From Ancylobacter radicis (lineage in GTDB: Bacteria > Pseudomonadota > Alphaproteobacteria > Rhizobiales > Xanthobacteraceae): 64,000 nt of DNA. A program made the position numbers and the translations under genes. The notes under the pieces were generated by a model. It made no database searches. It saw only the letters and a program-made list of their open reading frames with translations, and was not told where the DNA came from. The DNA is taken from NCBI RefSeq assembly GCF_018449475.1, contig NZ_JAHCQH010000015.1, positions 186,001-250,000 on the forward strand. Direction: 5' to 3'. How positions within the stretch are numbered: position 1 is the first letter of the stretch; each line of letters opens with the position of its first letter. Shown piece after piece: positions 1 to 11,326 of this stretch.

Positions 1-2839
1 GCACATGCCAGGGCTCCAGCGCCTGCCGCAGCTCGAGCGACACGCCGCCATGCTCGACCTGCCCGAAATAGGGGAAGCGGAACTCGCGCTGCGCCTCGAA
101 CCACATCGGGTCGATGCGATAGCCGGCGCGGCCGAGGTCGTGCAGCACGTCCATGAAATCGGCCCAGACGAAGTGCGGCAGCATGAAGCGGTCGGCCAGC
201 GCCGTGCCCCAGCGCACCAGCGGGCCTTCCTGCGGCTCGCGCCAGAACCAGGCGATGAGCGCGCGCAGCAGAAGCTGCTGGGCCAGACTCATGCGCCAGT
301 CCGGCGGCATCTCGAAGGAGCGGAACTCGACAAGGCCGAGGCGCCCGGTCGGCCCGTCCGGGGAGAACAGCTTGTCGATGCAGATTTCCGAGCGATGGGT
401 GTTGCCCGTCACATCGGTCAGCAGGTTGCGGAACAGCCGGTCGACCAGCCAGGGCGGCGGGGTCGGTCCCTTGCCCGGATTGGGCACCTGGGACATGGCG
501 ATTTCCAGCTCATAGAGCGAATCGTGGCGCGCCTCGTCGATGCGCGGCGCCTGGCTGGTCGGGCCGATGAACAGGCCGGAGAACATGTAGGACAGCGAGG
601 GGTGGCGCTGCCAGTAGGTGACGAGGCTCTTGAGCAGGTCCGGCCGGCGCAGGAACGGGCTGTCCGCCGGGGTGGCGCCGCCGACCACCACATGGTTGCC
701 GCCGCCGGTGCCGGTGTGGCGCCCGTCGACCATGAACTTCTCGGTGCCGAGGCGCGAGAGCCGGGCCTCCTCATAGAGATCGCGGGTGATCTCGACGCAG
801 GTCTTCCAGTTGGCGGCCGGATGGACGTTCACCTCGATCACGCCCGGATCGGGCGCGACGCGGATGACGTTGAGGCGCGGGTCGACCGGGGGCGTGTAGC
901 CCTCGATATGCACGGGCATCTTGAGCTCGGTCGCCGTCACCTCGACGGCGGCGAGAAGCTCCAGATAATCCTCCAGCCGCTCGGTCGGCGGCATGAACAC
1001 GCACAGCCGCCCGTCGCGCGGCTCGATCGATATGGCGGTGCGCACCGAGCCGGTGCCGGTGAGCACCTGATGGATCTTGTCCTGCTGGCCCTCATCGGTC
1101 GCGGTGCGGCGGTAGAGCTGGTGCAGCGTCTCGGCATCCGGCAGATCGCCGGAGATCGCCATCGGGTCGGCGGGATGAACGTAAGGGTAAGCCGCCGGCG
1201 GCACCCAGGGCAGGCTGGCGAGCGGCAGGCGGAAACCGACCGGGCTGTCCCCCGGCACGAGGAACAGCTTACCCCTGCGGAAGCTCCACTTCTCGCTGAC
1301 CCAGCCGCGCACGGAGCGGGCCTGCCAGCGTTGCACGGGCAGCACATAGCCGGTGGGACGGCCGAGGCCGCGCTCGAAGATGCGGGCGATGCGCGAGCGC
1401 TCCTCCGGGTCGTCGAGCCTCGACTCCTGCGTGGTGACATTCTCCGGCAGGTCGCCCTCTTTCAGGATCCAGTGGCCGGGATCCTCATAGGCGGGCTCGA
1501 CATAGACCGGATCGAGGCCCAGCCGGGTGGCGAGGTTCTCGGTGAAGCCATGCGCCTGATCGACGGTGGCGCCGGTGACGTTCTCGGTGGCGACGAGGGT
1601 CGGATCGCGCCAGATCGGCTTGCCGTCCTTGCGCCAGTAGAGCGAGAAGGTCCAGCGCGGCAGGCTCTCGCCGGGATACCACTTGCCCTGGCCGTAATGC
1701 AGCATGCCGCCGGGCGCGAAACGCTTGCGCAGGCGCCGGATCAGGTCGTCGGCGCGCATCCGCTTGGTGGGGCCGACGGCCGAGGTGTTCCACTCGGCGC
1801 CCTGATAATCATCGATCGAGATGAAGGTCGGCTCGCCGCCCATGGTCAGGCGCACATCCTGCGCCGCCAGATCCGCATCCACCCGGTCGCCGAGCGCGTC
1901 GAGCGCCGTCCAGGCCTCGTCCGAGAAGGGCAGCGTGACGCGCGGCTTCTCGGCGACGCGCGTCACGCGCATGTCGAACTCGAAGCTGGTCTGGGTGCCC
2001 TCCGGCGCCGTGTAGCCGCCGGTGATGGCGGCGGCGGAGACGTAGTTCGGCGTGGCGCAGAGCGGCAGATGGCTCTCGCCGCACAGCAGGCCGGAGGTGG
2101 GATCGAGGCCGATCCAGCCGGCGCCGGGCAGATAGACCTCGCACCAGGCATGAAGATCGGTGAAATCGACGTCGGTGCCGGTGGGCCCGTCCAGCGCCTT
2201 CACATCGGGGCGGAGCTGGATCAGATAGCCGGAGACGAAACGGGCGGCGAGGCCGAGCCGGCGCAGGATCTGCACCAGAAGCCAGCCGGAATCGCGGCAC
2301 GAGCCGGCGGCGAGCGCCAGCGTCTCGTCCGGCGTCTGGACGCCCGGCTCCATGCGGATGAGATAGCCGACGCGCTGCTGGAGCTGGCGGTTCAGCTCGA
2401 CCAGGAAATCGACCGTCGGCTCCCCGCCCTTGGGACGCACCTGCGCGACATAGTCGTCCAGCAGCGCCCCGCCCTCTTCCAGTTCGAGATAGGGGATGAG
2501 TTCCTTGGCGAGCGCCGGCGGATAGGCGAAGGGCAGCTTGTCGGCGAATTCCTCGACGAAGAAGTCGAACGGATTATAGACCGTCATGTCCGCGATCAGG
2601 TCGACCTCGACGCGGAACTCGGTGGCCGGTTCCGGGAAGACGAAGCGGGCCATCCAGTTCCCGAACGGGTCCTGCTGCCAGTTCACGAAATGATTGGAGG
2701 GCGTGACCTTGAGCGAATAGCTCTTTACCGGGGTCCGGCAATGGGGTGCCGGGCGCAGCCGGATGATCTGGGGGCCGAGCTGGACCGGCCGGTCATATTT
2801 GTAGGCCGTGACGTGATGCAGGCTGGCGAAGATTGTCAT
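1..2839 (-). CDS. transglutaminase-like / DUF2126 large protein (3' end cut by window edge)
   Basis: Reads from an ATG at 2839 leftwards without a stop to the window edge, so about 946 residues are visible and the C-terminus is missing. The N-terminal part is a bacterial transglutaminase N domain followed by a transglutaminase core: catalytic Cys181 in [10 protein letters not shown], His230 in DLHAWCEVY, Asp246 in [10 protein letters not shown]. The remainder (from about residue 300) matches the long DUF2126 region that follows the core in alphaproteobacterial proteins of about 1,100 residues. The family is often encoded with ATP-grasp and DUF403 proteins and is thought to take part in peptide or amide-bond chemistry, but its substrate is unknown. 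The neighbouring partner genes would lie left of the window. Family identity is secure; function is not. Confidence 0.9.
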   Translation of the reverse strand, partial: MTIFASLHHVTAYKYDRPVQLGPQIIRLRPAPHCRTPVKSYSLKVTPSNHFVNWQQDPFGNWMARFVFPEPATEFRVEVDLIADMTVYNPFDFFVEEFADKLPFAYPPALAKELIPYLELEEGGALLDDYVAQVRPKGGEPTVDFLVELNRQLQQRVGYLIRMEPGVQTPDETLALAAGSCRDSGWLLVQILRRLGLAARFVSGYLIQLRPDVKALDGPTGTDVDFTDLHAWCEVYLPGAGWIGLDPTSGLLCGESHLPLCATPNYVSAAAITGGYTAPEGTQTSFEFDMRVTRVAEKPRVTLPFSDEAWTALDALGDRVDADLAAQDVRLTMGGEPTFISIDDYQGAEWNTSAVGPTKRMRADDLIRRLRKRFAPGGMLHYGQGKWYPGESLPRWTFSLYWRKDGKPIWRDPTLVATENVTGATVDQAHGFTENLATRLGLDPVYVEPAYEDPGHWILKEGDLPENVTTQESRLDDPEERSRIARIFERGLGRPTGYVLPVQRWQARSVRGWVSEKWSFRRGKLFLVPGDSPVGFRLPLASLPWVPPAAYPYVHPADPMAISGDLPDAETLHQLYRRTATDEGQQDKIHQVLTGTGSVRTAISIEPRDGRLCVFMPPTERLEDYLELLAAVEVTATELKMPVHIEGYTPPVDPRLNVIRVAPDPGVIEVNVHPAANWKTCVEITRDLYEEARLSRLGTEKFMVDGRHTGTGGGNHVVVGGATPADSPFLRRPDLLKSLVTYWQRHPSLSYMFSGLFIGPTSQAPRIDEARHDSLYELEIAMSQVPNPGKGPTPPPWLVDRLFRNLLTDVTGNTHRSEICIDKLFSPDGPTGRLGLVEFRSFEMPPDWRMSLAQQLLLRALIAWFWREPQEGPLVRWGTALADRFMLPHFVWADFMDVLHDLGRAGYRIDPMWFEAQREFRFPYFGQVEHGGVSLELRQALEPWHV

Positions 2840-3103
2840 AGGCACCCAATTGGACAGCGGACCCGCACACGGCGCTTGACCGGCGCGCAGGCGCCGGAGC
2901 GAGATTGTCGGTCTACAGGAACGCAGGAATCGTGCCGTGCGCGCGGCAACCGGCGATGATGCGCCGCCCCTATGCGCGCCGCGCCGCGATGATACGCCGC
3001 CCGCGCCCGTGGCCGAAGCGGGAAATGCGCCGGCCCGCCACCGGCGCCGGCAGCCGCCTCAGAAAGCGTCAGCAATGTGCCGCTTATTGAGGCGGGCGCC
3101 ATG

Positions 3104-6100
3104 TCAGGGCGCCGGCTGGGCCGCCACCGGCGGCTCGCCCGACGGCGGCTCGGTGCCCGCCGTGGCGGTCTTCTTGCGCTTGCCGCGCTCCTCGAAACGC
3201 TGCAGCACGGCGTAGAAGGACGGCACGAACAGCACGGCGAGGCAGGTCGAGGCGAGCATGCCGGAGAACACGGCGATGCCGATGGACTTGCGCGAATTGG
3301 CGCCCGCGCCCGTCGCCAGCACCAGCGGCAGCACGCCGAGGATGAAGGCGAAGGAGGTCATCAGGATCGGCCGGAAACGCAGCCGTGCCGCCTCCACCGC
3401 CGCGTCCATGATCTCCATGCCCTCCGCCCGTTTCTCGCGGGCGAATTCGACGATCAGGATCGCGTTCTTGGCCGAGAGGGCGATCAGCAGGATGAGGCCG
3501 ATCTGGGTGTACAGATTATTGGCGACGCCAAGCCCGGTGAGCGCGCCGACCGTGCCGAGCAGCGCCAGCGGCACGGCGAGCAGCACCGAGAGCGGCAGGA
3601 TCCAGCTTTCATACTGGCCGGCGAGCACGAAGTAGACGAGCAGGATGGCGAGGCCGAAGACGTAATAGACCTCGTTGCCGACCACTTCCTCCTGATAGGA
3701 CATCGCGCTCCACTCATAGCCCATGCCCGGCGGCAGCGTGGTGCTGGCCGCCTGCCCCATCACGTCGAGCGCCTGGCCGGAGCTGAAGCCGGTGGCGGCG
3801 GCGCCGACAATGGTGGCGGCCGGGTAGAGATTATAGAGCGTGATCAGCGGCGGGCCGAAGGCCGGCTCGACCTTGGCCAGCGTGCCGAGCGGCACCATCT
3901 CGCCGGAGGGGGTGCGGATCTTGAGGTTCAGGATCTCTTCCGGGGTGCGGCGGAAATCGGCTTCCGCCTGGATATAGGCCTGGAAGGTCTGGCCGAACTG
4001 GTTGAACTGGGTGACATAGGTCGAGCCGACATAGCCCTGCACGGTGGAGAACACCTGCCCGACGGTGACGCCGAGCGTCTCGGCCTTCACGCGGTCGATC
4101 TGCAGGAAAAGCTGGGGCACGTTGGCGCGGAACGAGGTGCTGAGCCGCTGCAGCGAGGATTGCGACGAGCCGTTCTGCACGATCGCCTGCGTCAGGCTCT
4201 GCAGCTCCATGAAGTCGAAGCTGCCATTCTTCGATTCCACCATCATGGTGAAGCCGCTGGCATTGCCGATGCCCTGGATGGGCGGCGGCACCAGCACGAA
4301 GGTCGCCGCCTCGTCGATCTGCTGCAGCTCGCGGCTCAGCGTCTCATAGATGTAGAGCAGCCCCTCGCCGGCCTTGTCGCGCACGTCCCAGTCCTTGAGC
4401 ATCACATAGGCGACGCCGGCATTGGGCAGGGTGGCGTTGTTGTCCAGCACCGAGACGCCGGAGATGGCGATGACGTTCTCGACGCCCGGCGTCTTGCCGG
4501 CGATGTCGGAGATCTTCTTCATCACTGCATCGGTGCGCTGGAGCGAGGCGGCATCGGGAAGCTGCGCGCCGATCAGCACATAACCCTGGTCCTCGGTCGG
4601 CAGGAAGCCGGTCGGCACGCGGGTGAGGCCCCATATGGCGACGCCGATCAGCACGAGGGCGACGGCGGTGGTGACATAGCTCACCTTGACCATCCGGCGG
4701 ATCAGGCCGGCATACCAATGCTCGCACTTGTCATAGACCGCGTTGAAGCCGCGATAGAAGGCGTTGCGCTTTTCCGGCGGCACCGGCGCGCGCAGCCAGA
4801 GCGCGCACTGGGTCGGCTTCAGCGTCATCGCGTTGATCGCCGAGATGAAGGCGGTGGCGGCAATGACGAGGGCGAATTGCTGGTAGAGCTGGCCGGTGAG
4901 GCCCGGCATGAAGGCGGCCGGGATGAACACCGACATCAGCACCAGCGTGATGCCGATGATCGGGCCGAACAGCTCGTCCATCGCCTTCTCGGCGGCGAGC
5001 CGTCCCGGCAGCCCCTTCTCGATATGCCGCGCCACGCCTTCGACGATGACGATGGCGTCGTCCACCACGATGCCAATGGCCAGCACGATGGCGAACAGGG
5101 TCGACAGGTTCACCGTGAAGCCCATCGCCGCCATGGCGGCGAAGGTGCCGATGATGGTGACCGGCACGGTGGTCGCCGGCACCAGCGTCGCGCGCCAGTC
5201 CTGCAGGAAGATCAGGATGACGATGAGCACGAGGATGCCCGCCTCGAACAGGGTCTTGTAGACCTCGCTCACCGAGGCGTTGACGAACACCGTGGTGTCG
5301 AACGGCACCTGATAGGCGAGATCGGGCGGGAAGGTCTTGGACAGCTCCGCCATCTTGGCGCGCACTTCCGTCGCCACCTGCAGCGAATTCGCCTCGGGCA
5401 GCTGATAGATGCCGAGCGCCGCCGCCGGCTGTCCGTTGAAGGTGAAGGTCTGGCTGTAGGTCTGGGCGCCCAGCTCGACGCGGGCGACATCGCGCAGGCG
5501 GGTGATGCGCCCGCCATCGGCATTGCTGACCTTGACGATGATGTTCTCGTAATCGGCGGCGTCATTGAGCCGGCCGGCGATGTTCATCGTGTACTGGAAG
5601 TTCTGGCCCCTGGGCACCGGCGGCATGCCGACGACGCCGGAGGCGACCTCCTGGCTCTGCTGCTGGACGGCGTCGATCACGTCCTGCGGGGTCAGGCCGC
5701 GCGCCTGCAGCTGGTTCGGATCGAGCCACATGCGCATGGCGTACTGGCCGGCGCCGAACACGCTGACATTGCCGACGCCATTGAGGCGGGCGATCTCGTC
5801 CTGCAGGTTGATGATGCCGAAATTGGCCAGGAACAGGCTGTCAAAACTGTTCTTCGGCGAATAGAGCGTGACGAATTGCAGGATCGCCGTCGATTTCTTC
5901 TGCGTGGTCACGCCCTGCAGCTGCACCGCCTGCGGCAGCGAGGACATGGCGATGGCGACGCGGTTCTGCACCAGCACCTGCGCGAAATCCGGGTCCGTGC
6001 CGATGGCGAAGGTCACGGTCAGCGTATAGGTGCCGTCCGAGGCGCTGGTCGACTGCATGTAGAGCATGCCTTCGACGCCGTTGACCTGTTGCTCGATCGG

Positions 6101-6292
6101 CAGCGCCACCGTGTCGATCAGGGTGCGCGCGCTGGCGCCGGGATAGAGCGTCGTCACCTGCACTGTCGGCGGCACGACATTGGGATATTGCGCCACCGGC
6201 AGTGTCAGCAGCGCCACGCCGCCGATCAGCACGAAGACCAGCGCCAGCACATTGGCGAGGACCGGCCGTTCGATGAAGAAGCGAGAGATCAT
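3104..6292 (-). CDS. RND multidrug efflux permease, HAE1 (AcrB/MexB) type
   Basis: A 1,062-residue inner-membrane proton antiporter of the hydrophobe/amphiphile efflux type, the usual length for the family. The N-terminus ([19 protein letters not shown]) is the classic cytosolic helix and first membrane segment. Two large periplasmic loops alternate with two blocks of membrane helices. The proton-relay motif [13 protein letters not shown], with the paired Asp residues, lies near residue 405. It starts 51 bases after the adaptor gene and is read in the same direction, so the two form an operon. No outer-membrane channel gene follows; the channel is presumably encoded elsewhere. Substrate range cannot be read from the sequence. 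Confidence 0.95.
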   Translation of the reverse strand: MISRFFIERPVLANVLALVFVLIGGVALLTLPVAQYPNVVPPTVQVTTLYPGASARTLIDTVALPIEQQVNGVEGMLYMQSTSASDGTYTLTVTFAIGTDPDFAQVLVQNRVAIAMSSLPQAVQLQGVTTQKKSTAILQFVTLYSPKNSFDSLFLANFGIINLQDEIARLNGVGNVSVFGAGQYAMRMWLDPNQLQARGLTPQDVIDAVQQQSQEVASGVVGMPPVPRGQNFQYTMNIAGRLNDAADYENIIVKVSNADGGRITRLRDVARVELGAQTYSQTFTFNGQPAAALGIYQLPEANSLQVATEVRAKMAELSKTFPPDLAYQVPFDTTVFVNASVSEVYKTLFEAGILVLIVILIFLQDWRATLVPATTVPVTIIGTFAAMAAMGFTVNLSTLFAIVLAIGIVVDDAIVIVEGVARHIEKGLPGRLAAEKAMDELFGPIIGITLVLMSVFIPAAFMPGLTGQLYQQFALVIAATAFISAINAMTLKPTQCALWLRAPVPPEKRNAFYRGFNAVYDKCEHWYAGLIRRMVKVSYVTTAVALVLIGVAIWGLTRVPTGFLPTEDQGYVLIGAQLPDAASLQRTDAVMKKISDIAGKTPGVENVIAISGVSVLDNNATLPNAGVAYVMLKDWDVRDKAGEGLLYIYETLSRELQQIDEAATFVLVPPPIQGIGNASGFTMMVESKNGSFDFMELQSLTQAIVQNGSSQSSLQRLSTSFRANVPQLFLQIDRVKAETLGVTVGQVFSTVQGYVGSTYVTQFNQFGQTFQAYIQAEADFRRTPEEILNLKIRTPSGEMVPLGTLAKVEPAFGPPLITLYNLYPAATIVGAAATGFSSGQALDVMGQAASTTLPPGMGYEWSAMSYQEEVVGNEVYYVFGLAILLVYFVLAGQYESWILPLSVLLAVPLALLGTVGALTGLGVANNLYTQIGLILLIALSAKNAILIVEFAREKRAEGMEIMDAAVEAARLRFRPILMTSFAFILGVLPLVLATGAGANSRKSIGIAVFSGMLASTCLAVLFVPSFYAVLQRFEERGKRKKTATAGTEPPSGEPPVAAQPAP

Positions 6293-6343
6293 GGCGCGGG
6301 CTTTCGGTTCGAGCGGAACGGAGCGACGGGACCGGGGAACGCG

Positions 6344-7555
6344 TCAGGGCGCGGGCTTGGCGGGCGTAGCAGCGGCCGGCGCCGACGCGCCCGCCGTGGG
6401 CGCGGGCGCCATTTGCGGGTTGACCTTGGCGCCGGGAACGGCGCGCTGGATGCCGCCGACCACCACCCGGTCATCCGGCGCCAGCCCGGATTCGATCACC
6501 CGGTACTGGCCCTGCTGCTGGCCGACCGTGACCACCTTCTGCTCGACCACATTGTCCTTGTTGACCACGAGGACATAGCTGCCCTGCTGCGCCGTGCCGA
6601 CCGCCGTATCATCGACCAGCAGCGCATCCGGCACCTTCCGGGCGGGCACACGGACCCGCACGAACAGGCCCGGCAGAAGGCTGAGATCCTTGTTCTCGAA
6701 CAGGCCGCGCACCAGCAGCGTGCCGGTGGAGGGGTCGATCTGCGGCGAGACATAATCCAGCCGACCCTTATGCGGGTAGGTATCGCCCTCGTTCTGCAGG
6801 CCGATGTCGACCTCGACCTCCTTCACCTGCTCGATGGTGCGCCCCTGCGCGGCCAGCGCCTCCTTGATGCGCAGGACCTGATTCTCGCCGATGTTGAAGT
6901 AGGCGTAGATCGGGTCCATCTGCACGATGGTGGCCAGCGTGGTCGGCTCGCCATGGCCGACCAGCTGCCCGACATCGGCAAGGTGGCGGGTGACGATGCC
7001 GTCGAACGGCGCCAGCACCGTGGTGTAGCCCAGATTGATCTGGGCGATCTCGATATTGGCCTTGGCCGCATCGACCGAGGCCTGCGCCTGGTCCATCGCC
7101 GCGCGGGCCTTGTCGACCACCGCCTGCGAGGCGAAATCCTGCTGGCCGAGCGTCGACTGGCGGCTGAATTCCGCCTTGGCATTGATGAGCTGCGCATTGG
7201 CCGAGGCAAGCTGCGCATTGGCCTGATCGAGATCGGCCTTGTAGGTGTCCTGCTGGATGAGGAACAGCCGGTCGCCCTTCTTCACCACCTTGCCGTCCTG
7301 ATAGTCGATCGACATCAGGAAGCCCTCGACGCGGGCGACCAGATCGACGCTGTTGATGGCGGCGGTGTTGCCGGTGAATTCGAGGTAGTTGGTCACCTCC
7401 TGCTTCAGCGGCTGGACGACCGTGACCGCGGCCGGCGGCGGGGGAACATATTTGTTCTCCTCGGAGCACGCGGCCAGCAGCCCCGCCAGGGCCGAGAGGC
7501 CGATGATGCCGGCCAGCCTGCCCGCTGGCACCGACAGACGCGTAGCCGAGATCAT
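6344..7555 (-). CDS. RND efflux periplasmic adaptor (membrane-fusion lipoprotein)
   Basis: A 403-residue adaptor linking the downstream permease to an outer-membrane channel. The chosen start (MISATRLSVP) has a GAGGGGAA ribosome site upstream; an in-frame start 33 bases earlier would add only a short unlikely leader. The protein begins with a signal sequence ending in a lipobox-like LLAACS, predicting a lipid-anchored Cys. It then shows a barrel-sandwich half (VARVEGFLMSIDYQDGKVVKKGD), a long helical hairpin rich in Ala/Gln, the second lipoyl half (LAPFDGIVTRHLADVGQLV) and a beta-barrel. The C-terminus is Ala/Pro-rich and low in complexity. First gene of the operon; no local regulator gene is adjacent, unlike many acrAB loci. 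Confidence 0.93.
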   Translation of the reverse strand: MISATRLSVPAGRLAGIIGLSALAGLLAACSEENKYVPPPPAAVTVVQPLKQEVTNYLEFTGNTAAINSVDLVARVEGFLMSIDYQDGKVVKKGDRLFLIQQDTYKADLDQANAQLASANAQLINAKAEFSRQSTLGQQDFASQAVVDKARAAMDQAQASVDAAKANIEIAQINLGYTTVLAPFDGIVTRHLADVGQLVGHGEPTTLATIVQMDPIYAYFNIGENQVLRIKEALAAQGRTIEQVKEVEVDIGLQNEGDTYPHKGRLDYVSPQIDPSTGTLLVRGLFENKDLSLLPGLFVRVRVPARKVPDALLVDDTAVGTAQQGSYVLVVNKDNVVEQKVVTVGQQQGQYRVIESGLAPDDRVVVGGIQRAVPGAKVNPQMAPAPTAGASAPAAATPAKPAP

Positions 7556-8175
7556 ACTGTTCCCCTCGCCACCCAGATTGGACGGCACAAATATACCGGC
7601 CGGGTTAGGCTTGTCTACTCATCCGTCTATTCCAGCACAGTTAAGTATAGTTGCAATAACATTCACGTCACACACCGGCAGCCGCGGCGACCACAGCGTC
7701 AGGCGGGGAACCGCTACGCCGGCGGCATGGTTCTCGCCCGGTCAAGCTCGGTGGCTTTACCGCCGCGCATCTAGCCGCGCGCTGCGCGCCGCCGGAACCC
7801 GAAGGGCTCAGACTCGACCGGCCGCGCGGTAAACCGCTGGCCAACTTCACGCGCTGGGCAGGTTGCCCGGCCGGCCGGCGCCACCACCCCGGCGGCCGGA
7901 GCGGCACGCCCGTGCCGGCCGGCCGAGCCGGGCGGCACGGGCCTTTGCCGTGTGTTTTTGGACACATCCATCAATGGCCCGATCGCGCGCGCGGCGAGCC
8001 GGCCCGGCACAGGGGGCGGCAGATGGGTCGCCACATAGGTCGGCGCGCACTCTAGGCGACGGCGCAGCCGGCATGTACTGGTAAGCGCCGGCCGTTCGCG
8101 CGGATCATTCGGGGTGGAACACCGCCGCGCTGCCGCCGAACCGTCGCCGAACTGTCGCAACGCATGGGAGCCCGC
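7556..8175. other. 620-bp region without a convincing gene
   Basis: The left end, an AT-richer stretch around 7600-7670, is the likely promoter region of the minus-strand RND operon. A GC-rich hairpin with a 10-bp stem (7908-7917 with 7933-7942) is followed on the plus strand by a T-rich tract; no gene ends just before it, so its role is unclear. The short open frames here have biased Arg/Ala/Pro composition and no family likeness. Confidence 0.5.
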
Positions 8176-8523
8176 ATGACGTCCCCCGCCTCCGCCCTCG
8201 CCCCCGCGACCCTTCTGCTTGTCCTCGCTGCCCTGCCCGCCCTCGCCGCCGATCCGGCGCTGAAGCTGCATCAGGGCGACATCTTCACCGACCCGGTCGG
8301 CTCGGTGATGCAGGTGTCGATCACCAATGGCACCGCCGCCACCATCGGCTCGGCCGTGGTCACCTGCGCCTTCACCGCCAAGGGCAAGGCGGCGGGCTCG
8401 GCGAGCACGACCATTTTCAACATCGTGGCCGGCGCCAAGGGCGAGGACCAGGTGCATCTGATGGGCGCGAGCGCCGACGCCGCCAGTTGCACCATCACCG
8501 CGACCACGCCGGCAACCAACTGA
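8176..8523 (+). CDS. small secreted hypothetical protein
   Basis: A 115-residue protein starting at the ATG at 8176, which has GGGAG five bases upstream; the in-frame ATG 12 bases earlier lacks such a site. The first roughly 24 residues form a signal peptide with a hydrophobic core (ATLLLVLAALPALA) and an Ala-X-Ala cleavage site before ADPAL. The mature part, about 90 residues, is rich in Thr, Ala and Gly and contains two Cys that could form one disulphide, consistent with a small beta-rich periplasmic or extracellular protein. I do not recognise the family. It stands alone with no operon partner. Confidence 0.7.
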   Translation: MTSPASALAPATLLLVLAALPALAADPALKLHQGDIFTDPVGSVMQVSITNGTAATIGSAVVTCAFTAKGKAAGSASTTIFNIVAGAKGEDQVHLMGASADAASCTITATTPATN

Positions 8524-8915
8524 ACCGAGCCTGCACGGCGACGGGCAAGGGCAGCGCGTGGCCGGCGAGCCGCGCGCGTCCTTGTCCCCCCGCTTTGGCT
8601 TTGGCTTAGTCTTGGCCTCGGCCCCGGCGGGTCGCGCACCCGGCGCAAGGCCTTGGCCTTAGCCCCGGCGCGCTGCGGCGCGACGGATTGGGACGCCCGA
8701 CAGGGCGCGGAACGGCGTCCGGCACGCCCGCCCATGTCGCCGTCATAGTGAGCCACGCCCCTGCGGCGCGGTTAAGTTGCGGACAAGGCCGGCCCCGTTC
8801 ACGCTTTCCACGCACCCCCGCTTGCCAGAGCGGCACTCTTCGCTATATTCCGCGCCTTCCTGAGCGGGCGGCGGCAACGCACCCACAAGGACGGCCGGGC
8901 GACACGCCCGCCGAC
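8524..8915. other. 392-bp intergenic stretch before tRNA-Ser
   Basis: Contains a low-complexity run built on repeated ttggc/ttggcctt units around 8595-8670, and the upstream region of the tRNA gene. No coding region is supported. Confidence 0.4.
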
Positions 8916-9005
8916 GGAGGGGTGGCCGAGTGGTTGAAGGCGCACGCCTGGAAAGTGTGTATACGGGAAACCGTATCGCGGGTTCGAATCCCGCTCCCTC
9001 CGCCA
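8916..9005 (+). tRNA. tRNA-Ser (anticodon GGA), CCA encoded
   Basis: A 90-base class II tRNA. The acceptor stem 5' GGAGGGG pairs with 3' TCCCTCC (last pair G-T), the discriminator is G and the CCA is encoded at 9003-9005. The anticodon stem CACGC/GTGTG encloses the loop CTGGAAA with anticodon GGA at 8950-8952. A long variable arm follows (TATACGGGAAACCGTAT region), then a normal T arm with GGTTCGAATCC. Its 3' end is a common integration target, and a recombinase operon follows immediately. Confidence 0.97.
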
Positions 9006-9182
9006 ACTAGTCGTCCCTGCTCAGCCATTTTGCCCGACCACCCCGCAAACCGCGCGTTTCTGCGGGTTTCCCGCGGGCTGGATTTTCTCTCTGGTACGGA
9101 ATGGGTAGATTTCGGCGCGGATTTCGGCCCTTCTCTCAGTGGCATATTTTTCAGTACGGAATGGCCGTAGCATCGCGCTGGT

Positions 9183-10877
9183 TCAGCGCGGAAGGCCGAC
9201 CCGATGCAGGTCGCGCTGCGCGGACCAGAGCGCGGGGATGGAGTCGGTGCCACGTAGAGCATCGAAATCGAGAGCGACCGGAGCGGTGCCGGCCATCAGT
9301 TGCGTGATGATGGTTGGGTCCAGAAAGGCAAGCCGCAGCACGCGGGTGACCCAGGATTCGGTGACTTGATGCATGGCGGCCAGATCGGTGACCCGAAGTC
9401 GCGGGTTGCTCAGCATCTGCTGCCACCATTGCTTGGCGGTGGCGATGGTGGTGAGGAGCTTGTCGTCGACTTGAGGCGATGCATTTTCCCCGCTGGGCAG
9501 AACCATCCGCAGGGCAGACCCCGAACGCTTCAGGGCAACCGGGATGGTGATGCTCGGAGGAGGCGCGTCCCTCGTCGGAGCGTCGATCTGCAGTTTTGCC
9601 GCGAGGCCCTTCTGGTCCAGCACTATGGTGACGCTGTCCGGGGTGAGGTCGATCTTGCTGATGGCCGTGCCGATCAGTCCAGAAATGGCGGATTGATCTG
9701 CGCCGCGCAGATCGCGAGCAGCGGCGCGGCAGGCGGAGACTATCTTCTGCGTCTTGTCGGGAGACAGAGCTTGGATCGATAGCTTCTCCATCAGCGCCAT
9801 TGGGTCATCGAGCATCGTGGCGAGGCGGGACGTAACCAATCGCTCAATCTCGATGGCCGGGATGCGAAGGCCAGCTTGGGCTTCCTTGTTTGTCTCACCG
9901 TGCTGCAGGTCCCGGCTGACATAGTAGCGATAGCGTTGCGCTCCCTTGCTGGCATGCGAGGCGACCAGCGGCTGGCCGCGGTCGTCGAACAGTTTTCCCG
10001 CAAGAATGCTGCGATGATTGGCTAAGCGGATGTGCCGCGTGCCGGTGCGGTTCTCGGCCAGCTGCGCTTGGACGGCCTCCCACACCTGCTGATCGATGAT
10101 CGCCGGATGGAGACCTTTGTGGAGTGCCTCCTTGTGCCGGATACGGCCGATATAGATCGGGTTGGCCAGCAGCGCGTAGAGCTCGCCGCGGCCGAATGGC
10201 GAACCGCCGCGCGACCTGCCAGATTGCGAGACACGTTCGGGTTTGATGATGCGCTGGTCTTTCAACTCGTCACACAGTGCCTTCACCGTGCCCAGTTCGA
10301 GGGTGCGCTGGAAAATGTGCCGGACGAGATCGGCATGCTCCGCGACGATGGCGAGCGTCCGACCGTTCGGCGCGTAGCCTAATGGCGGTGTTCCGCCCAT
10401 CCACATGCCGCGCGCCTTGGACGCCGCCACCTTGTCCCGGATACGCTCGGCGGTGACCTCGCGCTCGAATTGGGCAAACGACAGCAGCATGTTCAGCGTC
10501 AGCCGGCCCATGCTGGTGGTGGTATTGAAGGACTGGGTGATCGACACGAATGAGGTGCCAGCCTTGTCCAGCGCCTCGACCAGCTTGGAGAAGTCGAGCA
10601 GCGAGCGGGTGAGGCGATCGACCTTATAGACCACGACGATGTCGATGCGTCCGGCCGCAATGTCAGACAGAAGACGCTGGAGTGCGGGGCGCTCCAGCGT
10701 TCCACCCGAGATGCCACCATCATCATAGCGCTGGCTGAGCAGCGTCCAGCCTTCGCTGGCTTGGCTCGCCACATAGGCCGAGCAGGCCAGATACTGGGCA
10801 TCCAACGAGTTGAAGTCCTGCTCCAAGCCCTCCTCGCTCGACTTCCGGGTATAGATGGCGCACCGCACCGACTTCAT
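9183..10877 (-). CDS. large serine recombinase
   Basis: A 564-residue site-specific recombinase. The N-terminal resolvase domain (residues 1-150) shows the nucleophile region YTRKSSEEG (Ser near position 13), the YDDGGISGGTLERP block and VVYKVDRLTRS. A recombinase domain (LGYAPN, followed by the GxLYALLANPIYIG segment) comes next, and then a zinc-ribbon-like region without obvious paired Cys. Length fits the 500-600-residue class that in alphaproteobacteria follows a DUF2924 gene. It overlaps the upstream DUF2924 gene by four bases, so the two are translationally coupled. Its 3' end points at the tRNA-Ser, 178 bases away. Confidence 0.93.
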   Translation of the reverse strand: MKSVRCAIYTRKSSEEGLEQDFNSLDAQYLACSAYVASQASEGWTLLSQRYDDGGISGGTLERPALQRLLSDIAAGRIDIVVVYKVDRLTRSLLDFSKLVEALDKAGTSFVSITQSFNTTTSMGRLTLNMLLSFAQFEREVTAERIRDKVAASKARGMWMGGTPPLGYAPNGRTLAIVAEHADLVRHIFQRTLELGTVKALCDELKDQRIIKPERVSQSGRSRGGSPFGRGELYALLANPIYIGRIRHKEALHKGLHPAIIDQQVWEAVQAQLAENRTGTRHIRLANHRSILAGKLFDDRGQPLVASHASKGAQRYRYYVSRDLQHGETNKEAQAGLRIPAIEIERLVTSRLATMLDDPMALMEKLSIQALSPDKTQKIVSACRAAARDLRGADQSAISGLIGTAISKIDLTPDSVTIVLDQKGLAAKLQIDAPTRDAPPPSITIPVALKRSGSALRMVLPSGENASPQVDDKLLTTIATAKQWWQQMLSNPRLRVTDLAAMHQVTESWVTRVLRLAFLDPTIITQLMAGTAPVALDFDALRGTDSIPALWSAQRDLHRVGLPR

Positions 10878-11284
10878 GATGGCACCGTCTTACGCAGACC
10901 GAAGAAGGCCGGTCCCGACCAGTGCTGGCCGGTAATGGCACAGGCGACCGCGCTCAGCGATTTCCACTCCCGGCCGTTCCAGTGGACCGCTCCATGGTCA
11001 TCAATGGTGACGACATGGGTGATGCCGTGCCACTCGCGCACCAGCCGCATCCCGGCACTGATAGGCCGGCTACGGCTTTTGCCATTGGCGAGCTGCGCCA
11101 GTTTGCGCCGCGCGGGACCGGGCAGGTCGCCGAAGGCCTTGGCCTGCAGCTGATAGCCCAGCGCCAGCCGCAGCATCTTCGGACTGACGCTAGGTGCGGG
11201 ACCTCCCATCTCCTGCTCCCAGCGCTGGCGGAGCTGAGAACCATCAAGATCCGCCAGCGCGGTCACATGCTGCTCGACATTCAT
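10874..11284 (-). CDS. DUF2924 domain protein
   Basis: A 136-residue basic protein (start MNVEQHVTAL at 11284; a TTG two codons upstream is the alternative). It matches DUF2924, with the motifs RLALGYQLQAKAFG, LVREWHGITHVV and WNGREWKSLSAVACAITG. These proteins are almost always encoded directly upstream of a large serine recombinase and probably act with it, perhaps in DNA binding; that role is inference. It overlaps the recombinase by four bases. Before the transposon insertion its start lay two bases after the stop of the DUF3489 gene. Confidence 0.85.
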   Translation of the reverse strand: MNVEQHVTALADLDGSQLRQRWEQEMGGPAPSVSPKMLRLALGYQLQAKAFGDLPGPARRKLAQLANGKSRSRPISAGMRLVREWHGITHVVTIDDHGAVHWNGREWKSLSAVACAITGQHWSGPAFFGLRKTVPS

Positions 11285-11305
11285 CGTCAAGTCGCCGGTG
11301 CATCG

Positions 11306-11326
11306 GGTAGTGTCTCATTTTGAAAT
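11306..11326. repeat. left terminal inverted repeat of the IS1-type element
   Basis: Begins GGTAGTGTCTCAT and pairs with the right end at 20 of 21 positions. Its last base is the first base of the stop codon region of the 242-residue cargo gene. Confidence 0.9.

Noticed and set aside
5..2959. 984-codon open frame on the plus strand
   Set aside because: Lies opposite the transglutaminase/DUF2126 gene; composition is Arg/Ala/Gly/His-rich without any domain, as expected for an antisense frame in GC-rich DNA.
3077..7774. 1,565-codon plus-strand frame across the RND operon
   Set aside because: Antisense shadow of two well-recognised efflux genes; no motif, extreme His/Arg/Asp content.
9094..9164. 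11-bp direct repeat GTACGGAATGG at 9094 and 9154, exactly 60 bases apart
   Set aside because: Could be an attachment core for the serine recombinase, but there is no dyad symmetry or second end elsewhere in the window to support it.
8743..9262. minus-strand frames reading GGGSGIRTRDTVSR through the tRNA
   Set aside because: This is the well-known spurious peptide from reading tRNA-Ser backwards.
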